From contig CAJNDS010002192.1 of the NCBI GenBank assembly GCA_905221605.1, positions 62,001-126,000 on the forward strand: a stretch of DNA of 64,000 nt, read 5' to 3'. Below are positions 50,834 through 62,674 of the stretch, in pieces. This stretch comes from Symbiodinium natans. Taxonomy: Eukaryota > Sar > Dinophyceae > Suessiales > Symbiodiniaceae. Made by a program: the position numbers and the translations under genes. Positions within the stretch are counted from its first letter, which is position 1. Each line of letters opens with the position of its first letter. The notes beneath the pieces were generated by a model. The model had not been told where the DNA came from and did not search any database. It saw only the letters and a program-made list of their open reading frames with translations.

Positions 50834-51171
50834 AGGGTTTAGGGTTTAGGGTTTAGGGTTCAGGGTTCAGGGTTCAGGGTTCAGGGTTCAGGGTTCAGGG
50901 TTCAGGGTTCAGGGTTTAGGGTTCAGGGTTCAGGGTTCAGGGGTTCAGGGTTCAGGGTTTAGGGTTTGGGGGTTTAGGGTTTGAGGTTTGGGGTTAAGGG
51001 TTTAGGGTTTAGGGTTGAGGGTTCAGGGTTCAGGGTTCAGGGTTCAGGTTCAGGGTTCAGGGTTCAGGCTTCAGGGTTCAGGGTTCAGGGTTTAGGGTTC
51101 AGGATTCAGGGTTCAGGGTTCAGGGTTTAGGGTATAGGGTTTAATTTAGGGTTTAGGGTTCAGGGTTCAGG
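50834..51171 (+). repeat. TTCAGGG/TTTAGGG array, left side of head-to-head junction
   Basis: Mostly TTCAGGG, with TTTAGGG and TTGAGGG units interspersed and small indels. Confidence 0.96.
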
Positions 51172-51184
51172 TTCTGCGGAGATT

Positions 51185-51918
51185 CCCCTAAACCCGAAAC
51201 CCTAAACCCTAAACCCGAAACCCGAAACCCGAAACCCTAAACACTAATAAACCCTAATAAACCCTAATAAACCCTAATAAACCATAATAAACCCTAATAA
51301 AACCCTAATAAAACCCTAATAAACCCTAATAAACCCTAATAAACCCTAATAAACCCTAATAGACCCTAATAAACCCTAAGCCCTAAGCCCTAAGCCCTAA
51401 GCCCTAAGCCCGAAGCCCTAAGCCCCAAGCCCTAAACCCTAAGCCCTCAGCCCTAAACCCTAAACCCTCAACCCTAAACCCTAAACCCTAAACCCCAAAG
51501 CCTAAACCCTAAACCCTAAAGCCTAAACCCTAAACCCTAAACCCTAAACCCTAAACCCCAAACCCCAAACCCTAAACCCCAAACCCCAAACCCCAAACCC
51601 TAAACCCTAAACCCTGAACCCTAAACCCTAAACCCTAAACCCTAAGCCCTAAGCCCTAAGCCCTAAGCCCTAAACCCTGAACCCTAAACCCCAAACCCCA
51701 AACCCCAAACCCTAAACCCTAAACCCTAAACCCTAAACCCCAAAGCCTAAACCCTAAACCCTAAACTAAACCCCAAAGCCTAACCCTAAACCCTAAACCC
51801 CAAACCCCAAACCCCAAACCCTAAACCCCAAACCCCAAACCCCAAACCCTAAACCCTAAACCCTAACCCTGAACCCTAAACCCTAAACCCTAAACCCTAA
51901 GCCCTAACCCTAAATCCC
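51185..51918 (-). repeat. CCCTAAA-type array, right side of head-to-head junction
   Basis: Blocks of CCCGAAA, CCCTAATAAA (10-mers, 51240-51375), CCCTAAG, CCCCAAA and CCCTAAA. A stretch of about 190 bp near 51490-51680 recurs with changes near 51690-51900, indicating block duplication. Confidence 0.96.
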
Positions 51919-52775
51919 CTATCGAGAGGGCTGGGCTGCCTCTCTTCCTCGACCACGCGAAGCTCGAGCACATATGGTTCCTGCAGGCAGCAACATCATG
52001 AGCAACAAAAACCAAGCGGACCCGAACTTGCGGAGAGCCCGCCCCACCCCCCCACCCCCGCGCTCCGCTTATTAGTACGAGCTTCGATGACGTTCAGACG
52101 TGTGTTCAGGGGATATTTCTAACACTGACATTGGCATACCAGGGCATTCCAGAGCTGGAAGTACACGTCCACACAACTTCTCTGCCAGATGTTGGGTAGA
52201 GCCACAAACGCCCCATGCCAAACCAGACCTCGCCGGCACCGCTGCGCCCTGACAGCCATCGACGCATGTCCTGCAAAACAAGCAGGACATGGACAGTGGC
52301 GAAGGATAAATACTCGAACTTAAGACACCAGCTGAGCTTCTCTCTTGTTCAGAAGAACTGGCACCCAAATAGCTACCGGAACGACAGCCATCTGCCAGCT
52401 GCGTGGTTGTCTGCTTGCTTGCTTGTTGGTTTGTGTCCTTGCCTGTCTCGGTCTCTGTGCTTGTCTTTGTCGTTGTTGATGCTGCTCACGCCTTGCCTAG
52501 CTGCATTTCAGCCATCGACAGTAACTCGCAGCTCCAGCTTGAGGTCGCGCTTACACAGCCCTGTCATGCCCTGTCTTCGCGCAAAGCCCTCCTGAAGAGA
52601 GCCCTAACAGAACGTGCCTGCGATTGGCCTCCCACGGCCACCTGAGAGAGAAGATGAAGGTCTCCCCTCGCAGATGTTTCAGGGGGAGCTGGGGTGACGA
52701 TTGAGGCGCAAGAGAAGCAAGAAAGGGTCGAGGGTAGCTGACGGTTTAACTAGGGTAGCTCTCGTATTGCCATGA
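51919..52775. other. Unresolved segment
   Basis: No gene supported. Confidence 0.4.
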
Positions 52776-52876
52776 CCCTAAACCCCAAACCCCAAACCCC
52801 AAACCCCAAACCCCAAACCCTAAACCCCAAACCCCAAACCCCAAACCCTAAACCCTAAACCCTAAACCCTAAACCC
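52776..52876 (-). repeat. CCCCAAA/CCCTAAA array
   Basis: About fourteen units; CCCCAAA first, then CCCTAAA. Confidence 0.95.
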
Positions 52877-53711
52877 TCTTTGCAAACGCGGAGACTTGAA
52901 GGATGCCACAACAACTCAGAGAAATCAAACGGTTTGCAAAAGGCCCCCATGGATGCTGAGGTCTCCTCTGAGAAGCTGCGCTCTGATGCGTGCTCCACCT
53001 GCCATCAGGGAGCTCGTGCATTTTGGGGGTCCTTCTTGGGAGATTTTCTGGCAAGCCTTGCTACCTCCGGCTGCAGCTCTTGAGAGGGAGCACTGATTGC
53101 AGTGTCTCGTAACTCGTAGCCTATGTTCTGTCCCTATGTTCTGCCCCTATGTTCTGCCCGTTGTTCTGCCCCTATGTTCTGCCCCTCTGCCTCCACTGCA
53201 AAGCGGATTTTAACAACCACCTCTCTCTTCTGCAGTAGTCTAGCCTCGACCATATGCAGTGGTCTAGCCGAGTGTAGCCAGTCTCGAGGAATCTCAGCCC
53301 TCAATCACTTGAACGCCTGTGTTGGTACACACATGTACACACAACTTCGCAAGATTTTCGGCAGCTTGCACAAAAACAAACAACTCTACCGCGCCTTTGG
53401 CCGCTACACTCGCTCCAGCACAACTCCATGCCCGACTATCTTAACCCCAGAAAAGCTCACACGGGCACACACAGGGAAGAGTAACTAGCTGTCAAAGAAG
53501 AGCATCTGTCATCTGTCACCATAGGCGTGGCCATCAAAGGCCTGCATTGCCAGCATTTCCCAATGCAGCTCGAGGGCCCGAAGCCCCGAATCCTGAAGAG
53601 CCACACTTGTGCCACTCTAGGTTTCTTGCTTTCAGGCCTTGCACGTCCCCAGAAAAGCCCCCACAGCCTCCTCAAAAGGCTCCCCACTCACCATCTCCCA
53701 AGGCTCAACCC
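52877..53711. other. Unresolved segment with a minisatellite
   Basis: 53121-53187 repeats a TATGTTCTGCCCC-like unit five times. No gene supported. Confidence 0.45.
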
Positions 53712-53808
53712 TGGGATGCTGCCCCTTATACTAACAGCTCCTTAAAAAGGGATAAAAATAGGGGGTACTCGAATCTTAAGGACTGTTAGTATACGGGGGA
53801 ACATCCCA
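53712..53808. mobile_element. Family A Mutator-like MITE, copy 4
   Basis: 97 bp with TGGGATGCTGCCCC and GGGGGAACATCCCA ends. GCTCAACCC at 53703-53711 and 53810-53818 is a 9-bp duplication, or 10 bp with one mismatch. Confidence 0.88.
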
Positions 53809-54566
53809 AGCTCAACCCCAAAAGACTCCCGACCCCTGACCCCGAAGCGGGCTGGCTCGGCCCGAAAGGTCGCGACTCCTGCGGGTTGGGACTTTCCATC
53901 GCAAGGAGGCAGGGCCCGGGCCCTCAACTAAAAGAAGGAGGCCTTTCTAGGTTTGTCTTTCATTCCTTTCGATGCCTCTACTTGCCGAAGCCCACCCGCG
54001 GAGTGGAACCCGAGCCTTTTCGTGCTTTGTTCGAACCTCCGCTCAGAGTGTCTGCATGACCTCTTGCATAAGACCTCCCTTCGAAAAAGCCTGTCAACCC
54101 TGTCGATCCTACCAATCCCCCGAAACACGGCCTGAACCCTTTAAGCTTGGAACCACATCACCGTGCCCTCTCTCTCTCTCCCCACACACACAAGCAATCC
54201 CAAGAGAGGACCTAAATCATGTGTGACAAAAAGCGCCCCTTGAACCGGCCTCCTGGGTCCCCTTTGGGAGGCGCAGGCCTTGGCTTCACTCGAGGTTGTT
54301 CCTACGGCCTCCCTTACAATCCCTTACAAGAAGGGGGAGGGGGCAAGGACCGCTCAGCACAAACCTCCGGAACCCGGCTAACTGAACCTTCAAACTGTTT
54401 GGGGATTTCCGGGGGGCTTCTTTGCTTGCTTTTTGGGCTTTTGTGACTTGGAGCTTGAGGCTCTCCCCACACCCTGCCCTCCTGGGCGCCAAGCCGGTTT
54501 GGATTGTGCTCCGGTTCGAAGCTCCAGGCGTGAGAGAACCTTGCCCACTCCAATGATCAGGCTTCT
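53809..54566. other. Unresolved segment
   Basis: No gene supported. Confidence 0.4.
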
Positions 54567-54666
54567 GGGAGCTTACGAAAACAGGGGACCTCTTATCCTA
54601 ACCCCCCACATAAGTAAGATCCCCCCCCCTTATGAAACGGGACCCCATTGAGGTACCCCCTCTCCC
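54567..54666. mobile_element. Family B element, copy 8
   Basis: GGGAGCTTACGAAAACAGGG at the left and CCCATTGAGGTACCCCC near the right, with ATAAGTAAGATCCC inside. Confidence 0.65.
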
Positions 54667-54690
54667 ATCTGCGGGGCTGATCCTTCAATC

Positions 54691-54742
54691 GGGATTCTAA
54701 CCGAGGGTACTTCAATTCCCCGTTAAGGGGGGAGCATCCCAG
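54691..54742. mobile_element. Family A element remnant
   Basis: GAGGGTACTTCAATTCCCCG then GGGGGGAGCATCCCA resemble the right half of family A. It lies 25 bp from a family B element. Confidence 0.45.
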
Positions 54743-55144
54743 AAGATGAGGTTGAGCAAAGTTCCTGCAGTGGGGGGTGGGGGAGCGGGGGGGGGGGGAA
54801 CTGAAAGATCCTGTGGGATATGCTCAGGCAGACTCCAAAACTCTGAGCCTTCGCGAGAAGGCGAAGGTGATGATAAGGAAAACACTCTAAATATCCCTGC
54901 AACAGTGTAAGAGGAGTGACGGCAGATCACTTTGAGCGCCCTGGGACCAAGAACAACACCAAAAGGAGCGGCAACTGAGTCCCTTGAAAGTCGAAGCATC
55001 CCAAGAAAGCACCCAAGAAAGCATCCCAACCAGAATCCCGCGGTTAGGGGCCCCCGGCTCCCAAGCTTCGGAGAGCAGCTCCACGTAGGGCTTCCTGAGG
55101 TCAGCCCACTCATGCCATCCGGGTGTGAGGCTTAGGGATGAGGG
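54743..55144. other. Unresolved segment
   Basis: Poly-G run near 54788-54798; no gene. Confidence 0.35.
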
Positions 55145-55232
55145 TGTTAGGTTTCAGGGTTCAGGGTTCAGGGTTCAGGGTTCAGGGTTCAGGATTCAGG
55201 GTTCAGGGTTCAGGTTTCAGGGTTTAGGGTTT
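55145..55232 (+). repeat. TTCAGGG array
   Basis: About twelve units, mainly TTCAGGG. Confidence 0.95.
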
Positions 55233-55557
55233 AGAGGTATTTGGAACATGCTTCCTGCTCGGGAAATTTGTATGGGCGATAGAGTCGAGTGTAACTTCCG
55301 CAGGAACGCGAACAAACATGAGCTCACCCCAAACTGCGCAAGACTGCGAGAATGAACCATGCTCCCCGGAAGGAGCCTCGACAAACAGAGCGACTCATAA
55401 AAGACCAGGGAGGGGGAGGGGGGTCGGATTTGGTTGGTGATTTAGGCTTAGGATTCGGGCTCCAGACCAACGGAGCACAACAACGACAAACCCGCCGTGC
55501 GCCATACAGGAGCACCGAGGTGATACTGGCAGCGACGAGTACATCCGTCAACTCTGG
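55233..55557. other. Unresolved segment
   Basis: No gene supported. Confidence 0.35.
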
Positions 55558-55685
55558 GCTTAGGGTTTAGGGTTTAGGGTTTAGGGTTTAGGGTTTAGGG
55601 TTTAGGGTTTAGGGTTTAGGGTTTAGGGTTTAGGGTTTAGGGTTTAGGGTTTCGGGTTTCGGGTTTCGGGTTTCGGGTTTCGGGT

Positions 55686-55731
<46 letters not shown>

Positions 55732-55741
55732 GGTTTCGGGT

Positions 55742-55822
<81 letters not shown>

Positions 55823-55824
55823 GC
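55558..55824 (+). repeat. Three-block array TTTAGGG, TTTCGGG, TTGAGGG
   Basis: About thirteen TTTAGGG, five TTTCGGG, then about nineteen TTGAGGG units with a single TTTCGGG inside the last block. Confidence 0.97.
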
Positions 55825-56052
55825 TTACTCGTTGCCAGTATACCATACTTGACTATTGCGCTTTGCTCGACACCATTTTACCAGCAAGGTTTTTTTAGCA
55901 GGTGTGCTACTGCAACTCCACATGCAGGCTTCAGGGTTGAAGCTCAAACGCAAACCTCACTCAACTAGAGTCCTAAACTTCGAATCCTCCATGCTCACCC
56001 TGAGCCACCTTGGGGAACACCCAGCAGCCCGGCAAACCAGAAGCGGTGCAAC

Positions 56053-56090
<38 letters not shown>

Positions 56091-56419
56091 AAAAGGAAGT
56101 CCTGTGTGGCCGCCAGGTATCCTGCAAGCGACAGGTTAAGTTTCGGCATGCTGGTGAGTCGCGCGGCTTGGGACATTCAAGCTGGTCACAAAGGTCGGGG
56201 TCCAGGAATTTGTGTTCAGTTTATTGCGTTCTTAAGGGAGGGGGGTTCAAAAAGGTATGTAAAGGTTCCCTCATACCCCCTACTACTCCCTCAGGCTCCC
56301 TAAGCTTCCCTAAACTTCCCTACCTACCCCCCCTTGAACCCTCCATCCCTTAAGAACCCGATGATTCAGGACCCATGGCATGGAGGATCTTCGCCCTGAT
56401 ATGTGGCGACTTGATCTCT
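55825..56419. other. Unresolved segment with (CT)n tract
   Basis: CT run at 56056-56088. No gene supported. Confidence 0.4.
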
Positions 56420-56553
56420 GAGCCGATATGAAGCAGGGTTTATGTTTCTGTTCTTTGTGAGTGTATATAAGGTTCCTGTTTAATATTGGTGAGTGTATAT
56501 ACCTGGTGTCCTTTTGGGTGCACAAGAAATAGAAACCCTACTTCATATCAGCC
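56420..56553. mobile_element. Family H hairpin element, copy 2
   Basis: Ends GAGCCGATATGAAGCAGGGT and CCCTACTTCATATCAGCC. GTGAGTGTATATAAGG and GGTGAGTGTATATACC lie inside. Opposite orientation to 7477-7606. Confidence 0.8.
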
Positions 56554-57879
56554 CTAAAAGGCTCCTAAGCCTTAGCCGCAATCCGAGCCCTCGCCTCAAC
56601 AGAGCCCCAAATCCTCATGATCTATCGTTGGCTTGCCTTTCAACTTCACCCCCCCCGCCCCCGCCCCCACCCCACACCTACAACGAAACAAACAGCAATC
56701 CCTGGAACTTTCAAGTACAACCCTCTCAATCAAAAAAAAAGCAAGCAAACTGGCGAAAAAAGCCTAGGTAGCAGTCACGCGTGTTTCTGAACCTATGCCC
56801 CTTTACCAAAAGACCCCCAAGAAAAGCAAGACTACAGCCCTCTTGAAAACACGCCCCCCCGAGCCAAGACTAGAGGGCCTTGAGCCCCAACCCTTAACGC
56901 CTCCTCAAGATTCCTCAATCCTCAGCCCACACAACATCCACTGGGAAGCCTCAGGGTCTATCGCATAGTGCTCGTAATCGCCGCGCAGCCTGCGAGCTTC
57001 CACCCAGCATCGTCGGGACCAGGGCTTGCGATTTCTTCGTTTCGAAGATTCTTTGAAAATCTTAGAGACCAAGACTTGCGACATGAGGCAGTTCTTCTTT
57101 ACTAGTATTAGCCCCCCCAGATAGATATTGTTCCCCACCGGATTCCCAGACTGCGCAGGTGCCTATCCCGTAGGCAGCGCGGTCTGGGAGGACCGACCAA
57201 ATGCGGATCGGACGAATGCAGCGTGAGTGGGGATTGGAAAGGAGGGCCGCGAGGCGCAGGAAGGGGCCGCGGACAAGCGGATGAGAGCGACCGATGCGCG
57301 GCCTTGGAATTAAACCGGAGGGCCTTCTGGCAGATGTTCGGCGTCCAGTTCGTTCTGTTTGGGACTGCTGGAGAGAGAGATCTGGCAGACAACCCAGAAA
57401 GCTGAGAAAATCGACTTTGTTGGGTCCCGGGTTGACTTGGTTTGTTTTCTTTCTTTTATTCAGCCTTGATGTAGAACGGGGACCTTCTAGCTCTGCTTGC
57501 TCAAGCCTAGCCGCACAAGGGTCGTCCCCGGCTACACCATGCCATGCTTCGAGGCTTCGTGGCAGAACGGCCCAAACTCTTCAACTAGTTGAAGTTCCTC
57601 ACCCTCTATACCAATGGCCCATCAAACCATCACTCAAGTCACAGAATGCAGATAGCATCGGGCGGCCTGCAGCGGATAGGCGCGTCCTTCAGCAGGGCTG
57701 CTTCAGCCAAGTCAAGCCAATGCTGCACTGCAGTCGCTACAACAGGCACAGTGAGTTTTTGGAATCCTTCAACCCTCAACCTTTCAACCACAAACCCCCC
57801 TGGTCGAAAAGATGCCGAAAAGCAGGTCGTCCCCAAGTTGCGGCCCTGGAGCCCCAAGGTCTGAACCCCTTCGCTCCTT
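56554..57879. other. Unresolved segment
   Basis: Plus frame 57294-58061 runs into the CCCTTTCG repeat and has no domain, so it is not called. Confidence 0.35.
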
Positions 57880-58027
57880 GGCTCGCCCCTTCGCCCCCCT
57901 TCCCCCATTCCTCCCCTTCGCCCTTTCGCCCTTTCGCCCCTTTCACACCATTCGCCCCTTTCCCCCCTTTCGCCCCTTTCGCCCCTTTCCCCCCTTTCAC
58001 ACCATTCGCCCCATTCGCCCCTTCACA
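57880..58027. repeat. CGCCCCTTTC-type minisatellite
   Basis: Units such as CGCCCCTTTC and CACACCATTCGCCCC repeat irregularly. Confidence 0.85.
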
Positions 58028-59071
58028 CAATGTGTCAGCACTTGCTTCGACAAGGTTGTGAGGGGATGCAGGGTTCGGGAAATTTTGGGGACTTGAAGTG
58101 TGAGGGTTTAGGCTGTGCCTCATCTGACGGTGGCGCCGCAGCAGCCTGCTGGGGGTTGGTGAGGATGGTCGCTCTCATCCACTCTCTGCTCACTGAGCTC
58201 CACACACTCAAGATACCCCTCACCCCGACACCCAAGACAGAAGAGCAAAACAACGACTGACTAACAGTAATGTAACCGCATCTAACAGTTCTTTGTGCTG
58301 TTTCAGAACCCTCACCTGAACTCCGAAGCCCCAGCCATCATCCTAAGGCCTGCATGACCCTTGAGGGACATTTTAGTGCAAAGTTTCAGCGTTTGGGGTT
58401 TGGGGCTGAAGGTTAAGGGTTCCGAATGCATCCTGAGCGGAAGGCTTCCGTGCTAAAGGAAGGGTTGACGATCCAACTTCAACTTTGATCGACGCCCTCA
58501 AGGAAGCCCGCTGGGTTCGTGAGGGCTCTGCATCACCAAGTGACAAGCGAAAACACGTCCACAATCCTCAGCCGCTGAGCCTCAAAACGATATCAAGGGT
58601 TGCTAGAGCCCGTCGCCTGCTCACTTTCGGACAAGAACCCCCGACCTGCCGCGGCCAGGGCCAGATCTCCGAAAGGACTTGGGGCACTTAGGGTTGGGTT
58701 TGTGATCACGGCTCTCAGGTGGAGGGTTTTGGGCCTGAAGTCCCAGTGTCCCTGAATTCCAGTCAAGAACGTTGCCACCCGGACGTCAGCTACATTGAAG
58801 AAATGCGAAAACCCCCCCTGTCCAGCAGCGTCCCAAGGACCCACCTCTGCCTGGCACTGACGAGAACCCAATAACCCCCCCAAAAGGTTTTGGGGACAGC
58901 GTCCAGGGCTGACAGGGCCCATTTGCGCACGGCCCAGAATCTTACAAGAAAAACCTCCGTGCCCCTCGAACCGTCGAAACTCCCCTGAGCCCCTCAAAGA
59001 AGGCGCAGGCCCGTCGGCCTCGGGTGACGCGATGGTTCGCCGCCTTGGGGGCCCTTGCAGCTGCAGGGGAT
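58028..59071. other. Unresolved segment
   Basis: No gene supported. Confidence 0.4.
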
Positions 59072-59107
59072 AGGGGTTTAGGGTTTAGGGCTTCGGGTTT
59101 CGGGTTG
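59072..59107 (+). repeat. Short TTTAGGG/TTTCGGG patch
   Basis: Four or five variant units. Confidence 0.8.
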
Positions 59108-59319
59108 CGACTCGCGTCCGAACTGATGTGACTGTCTGTCAGCTTATCGTATCCTTACTCTGTCTCTCTCCCCATCTCTACGTCGTTCTTTCTTTCTTCC
59201 TTGCTTTCTTCCTTTCAGTTTCTCTATCAGTCCTCCTCTTTTTCTTTATGTTTATCCATCGTGCCTTCGGTGAGCGCGTGGATGCTCAGAGGGGTGAGAC
59301 TCTGAAGGCGCGGCTGCCA

Positions 59320-59690
59320 CGGAAAATGAGGACAGTCACGAAGATGGCGCGCCCCGCGTGCCTCATCCTCGTGATTCTCCGCGCTTTTGAAGCTTCGACA
59401 ACAACAAAGCTGCAACGGTGACGTGCCTTATCCTCGTGACTGTCAGCACTTTTGGAACGCGAACATTAACTTGAAGTCCTAAATTGACAACAGTTAGGAG
59501 GATGGCCCATCCCGATCCTCGTGACTGTCTGCACTTTTAACGCAGCTCATCTCCGTGACAGTCGGCACCTTTTAAAACAGACAAAGCCCAAAAATATACC
59601 AAAACACTACACTGTCGGAGGCTTTCGGACGCTTTCGAAAGCTTTCGGAGGCTTTCGACAGCTCTCGAGTGCTGTCGGACGCTTTCCAAC
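59320..59690. repeat. Diverged direct repeats and GGCTTTCGGA minisatellite
   Basis: CATCCTCGTGACTGTC.GCACTTTT-like words recur at about 59365, 59430, 59515 and 59550. GAGGACAGTCACGAAG near 59327 is an inverted version. Then GGAGGCTTTCGGACGCTTTC units repeat at 59608-59690. Confidence 0.65.
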
Positions 59691-61033
59691 ACAGAACGCA
59701 CGAGGTCGGGGTCAACTCCTGGACGCCTGGTACCGCAACTCTTAAAATGGGAGCCCTTATGCTACGCCTTCGGGAACAGCTTAGGATTCTAGTATGCTTT
59801 TCGATGTGGTTCTTTCGTTGTTGCTGCCCATGATGTCCATTAGTCTGCTTGCTTCCTGTTGAGGTGAGCATGTGTAAGGCACGAGAGGCATATCAAAGTG
59901 CCTAACAAGTACAAACAGAAGAACCTGAAGATAGGAAGAAGCACAGCCGCAAGAAAGCTCCTGAACTCGGCAGCTTCTTGTTACAAACTGGGTGCAAAGA
60001 GTGCCTTCATGCGATAAGGGACGATACTATGTGGGCCGGCAGGACGATCGTGTCAGACGTGAGCAGATAAAAGCTAAACCACTGAATCCCTGAAGCCTTA
60101 CCAAGGGGAGGAGGGACAGCACTGGCCTTCGCGCATCTGCTTTGGAAGCAGGGGCAGGCTTCTCGTCACTTTCCTCCTGGGGGCATCACAAGCCAGGCTT
60201 AAGGCTTGGTGGCTTGGGGCCTAAGGCCTGAGGGGTTGAGGATGCTGTGGGGTACAGCGCGCTTCGGGTTTTGGGTTCGCGAATTAAGACCTCGAGCTCC
60301 CTTGTGATTGTGGCCGCTGAAGATGCGCACTGGAGAAAAAAAAAAAAAGTCCTCGCTGCTCCACCCTCGCATTCCGCCGCCACCGCCGCCGTAGCCTGCG
60401 AACCCAAAACCCGAAGTGCGCCTGAATCCAACCTCAAATCTGCAACCCTAAAGCCATAATGACGAAACCTGGGCCCACACCTGGACATACGACGTGGCAG
60501 TCTCCCAAGTCGGCTCGCAATGGACGGAAGGACGCCTTGCTGGTCGCGCTTACGCTTCACAGGCGTGGTGGGAGCAGCCTGGACAGGTGAAGCAGCGTAG
60601 ATAGCTCAGGGCTTGGTGGGCTTAGGTGGGCCTAGGTTGGCATAGGCGGGCTTAGATGGTTCATTGCGGCCAGGGATTCCTTTGACTTGAAGCCTTGAAC
60701 CCTGAACACGACGTCCGCAGTCACGGCGGTTAGCTGATCTAGGGCCCGGCTTGAAGACAAGCTGCGACGGGGAAGACCACGCAGCTATGTGTGGATTTAA
60801 ATCAAGCCACACGCCTCAACAGCGCAACTGCTAAGCAACTGCGTCATCAGCAATCCTCCCGAACATGGGGTTCATTCGCTGTCGCTCATGAGGTAGGTGT
60901 CGAAGCTCGACCCACTGGAACATTTGACACTGGAAGAACTGCAATAGCCCATGGCAGCAAGCACCTGGCCTCCTGCACGCCTCAACGGCTGACCCTACGC
61001 GACACCCGAGGCAAACCTTAAATGCCCTCCTAG
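59691..61033. other. Unresolved segment
   Basis: Includes an A12-A13 run at about 60335. No domain in any frame. Confidence 0.4.
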
Positions 61034-61100
61034 GATGGCCCTCAAAACCCTCTGAAGAATAGTCCTCAACATGACCCTCTTAAAGCGAATAAGGGAAAAG
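61034..61100. mobile_element. Family G repeat, copy 2
   Basis: GATGGCCCTCAAAACCCTCT, CAACATGACCCTCTTAAAG and AATAAGGGAAAAG align with 50656-50722 without large gaps. Confidence 0.6.
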
Positions 61101-61294
61101 ATATAAAAATGTCCCAAGGGCCTACGTAGCCCTCTTTAAAAAATAAAACCCTCAAATCTTCAGAGTCCGAGCTGAAGCTGTGCCCTCAACCGAAGGCCTG
61201 CGACACGCCCCCGGCCTTCTCGCGGTCATCGTGCTCGGGAACGAAGGGCTCCTCGTCTTCGGCCCTCTGGGTGAGAAAAACTCATGGGAAATGT

Positions 61295-61392
61295 AGGGGC
61301 CTGAAGAATTAGAATAGGGTTCTGGGGGTTAGTATGGTATGATTATGAAGAGGGACTGTAAGGGAATCATGTTAGTGATTATTCTGACCCCT
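61295..61392. mobile_element. Family D element, copy 4
   Basis: Ends AGGGGCCTGAAGAATTAGAA and GTGATTATTCTGACCCCT form an imperfect inverted repeat; GAGGGACTGTAAGGGAATCA inside. Confidence 0.75.
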
Positions 61393-61439
61393 ATGAGAAG
61401 TTGTCATTGCTGCTCATGGCGGGCTCGGGCTTCTGGGGT

Positions 61440-61513
61440 TGAGGGCCCTCAACCCAAAACCCCCCCAAACCCCCCAAAACCCTCCCAAAACCCCCCAAAA
61501 CCCCCCCCAAAAC
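61440..61513 (-). repeat. CCCCCCAAAA-type array
   Basis: C-rich units of C6-C8 with A3-A4. Confidence 0.9.
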
Positions 61514-61620
61514 AATGAAGTGCATGAACTGGACCAAAGAACCCAACCTTGTGGCCCTGTCAATCATTCACCCACACCAACCGTACAATCACCAGTTAAA
61601 ATACTATGAATTTATACGAT

Positions 61621-61897
61621 GCGTGCAAAAGCCGTATTAAATGTACTAAATTATAAGGCTTTTGATGCACGCGGAATAAGGTTGTTATTGTTATTGTTCA
61701 CACGCCCAAACAAGATATTTTTACGGGGCGTGCACACTAATAATCTTTACGGGCGTTATAATACTTCTTTCGCCCGGTATTCAATAAGTGAAGTGAACTA
61801 GAGAACGTAACGCAGGATTATACGGTGTGCGCGCAATATAAGCCCAAACTATAGATCTTTTCATGCGGGCTTATATTGTCTATTCGCGCGTAACACC
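61621..61897. other. AT-rich island of four consecutive hairpins
   Basis: GCGTGCAAAAGCC pairs with GGCTTTT..GCACGC (61621-61672). CACGCCC pairs with GGGCGTG (61701-61732). CGGGCG pairs with CGCCCG (61750-61776). CAATATAAGCCC pairs with GGGCTTATATTG (61834-61878), with outer arms GGTGT..GCGCG and CGCGCG..ACACC (61824-61897). Stems are GC-capped and loops AT-rich, unlike the surroundings. Confidence 0.75.
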
Positions 61898-61904
61898 GCT
61901 TGTA

Positions 61905-62101
61905 CAACCCCCCAAAACCACCCCAAACCCACCCCAAACCCCCCCCAAAACCCCCCCAAACACCCCCCCAAACACCCACCCAAACACCCCCCAAACACCC
62001 CCCCAAACACCCCCCCAAACACCCCCCCAAACACCCCCCCCCCAACACCCCAAACACCCCCCCAAACCAAACCCCAAACCCTAAACCCTAAACCCTAAAC
62101 C
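61905..62101 (-). repeat. CCCCCCCAAACA-type array ending in CCCTAAA
   Basis: C6-C8 separated by AAA and ACACC, then CCCCAAA and four CCCTAAA units. Confidence 0.93.
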
Positions 62102-62216
62102 CCAAGCAGAGCCCTAAAGTTTCAATTGGCCTTTCAGGCCTTCTGGTCGGCTCTGAAAAACTGGCGGCCTCCACCTCACACCTCAATCGGCCGACGTCTT
62201 CCGGGCTGCTTAGGGT

Positions 62217-62508
62217 TCAGGTTTAGGGTTTAGGGTTTAGGGTTTAGGGTTTAGGGTTTAGGGTTTAGGGTTTAGGGTTTAGGGTTTAGGGTTTAGGGTT
62301 TAGGGTTTAGGGTTTAGGGTTTAGGGTTTAGGGTTTAGGGTTTAGGGTTTAGGGTTTAGATTAGGGTTTAGGGTTTAGGGTTTAGGGTTTAGGGTTTAGG
62401 GTTTAGGGTTTAGGGTTTAGGGTTTAGGGTTTAGGGTTTAGGGTTTAGGGTTTAGGGTTTAGGGTTTAGGGTTTAGGGTTTAGGGTTTAGGGTTTACGGT
62501 TTAGGGTG
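62217..62508 (+). repeat. TTTAGGG array (about 290 bp)
   Basis: About forty near-perfect units with a single break near 62358. Confidence 0.97.
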
Positions 62509-62674
62509 TGTCAGGGGAGGGCGCGCGCTCGGGTGTGAAACACCCCGGGCCGCGCGCTCGCGTTGCCCGTCAACCCACCCCGGCCACCCAAACTATACTC
62601 TATTAGGGTTTAGGGTTTATGGAATTTACTTTCTTGTGCTCTGATGCTTGCTTTGATGTTTTTAAAGTTGCGCT
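62509..62674. other. Short unique spacer
   Basis: Contains the hairpin GGGTGTGAAACACCC (about 62532) and two TTTAGGG units near 62605. Confidence 0.5.
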
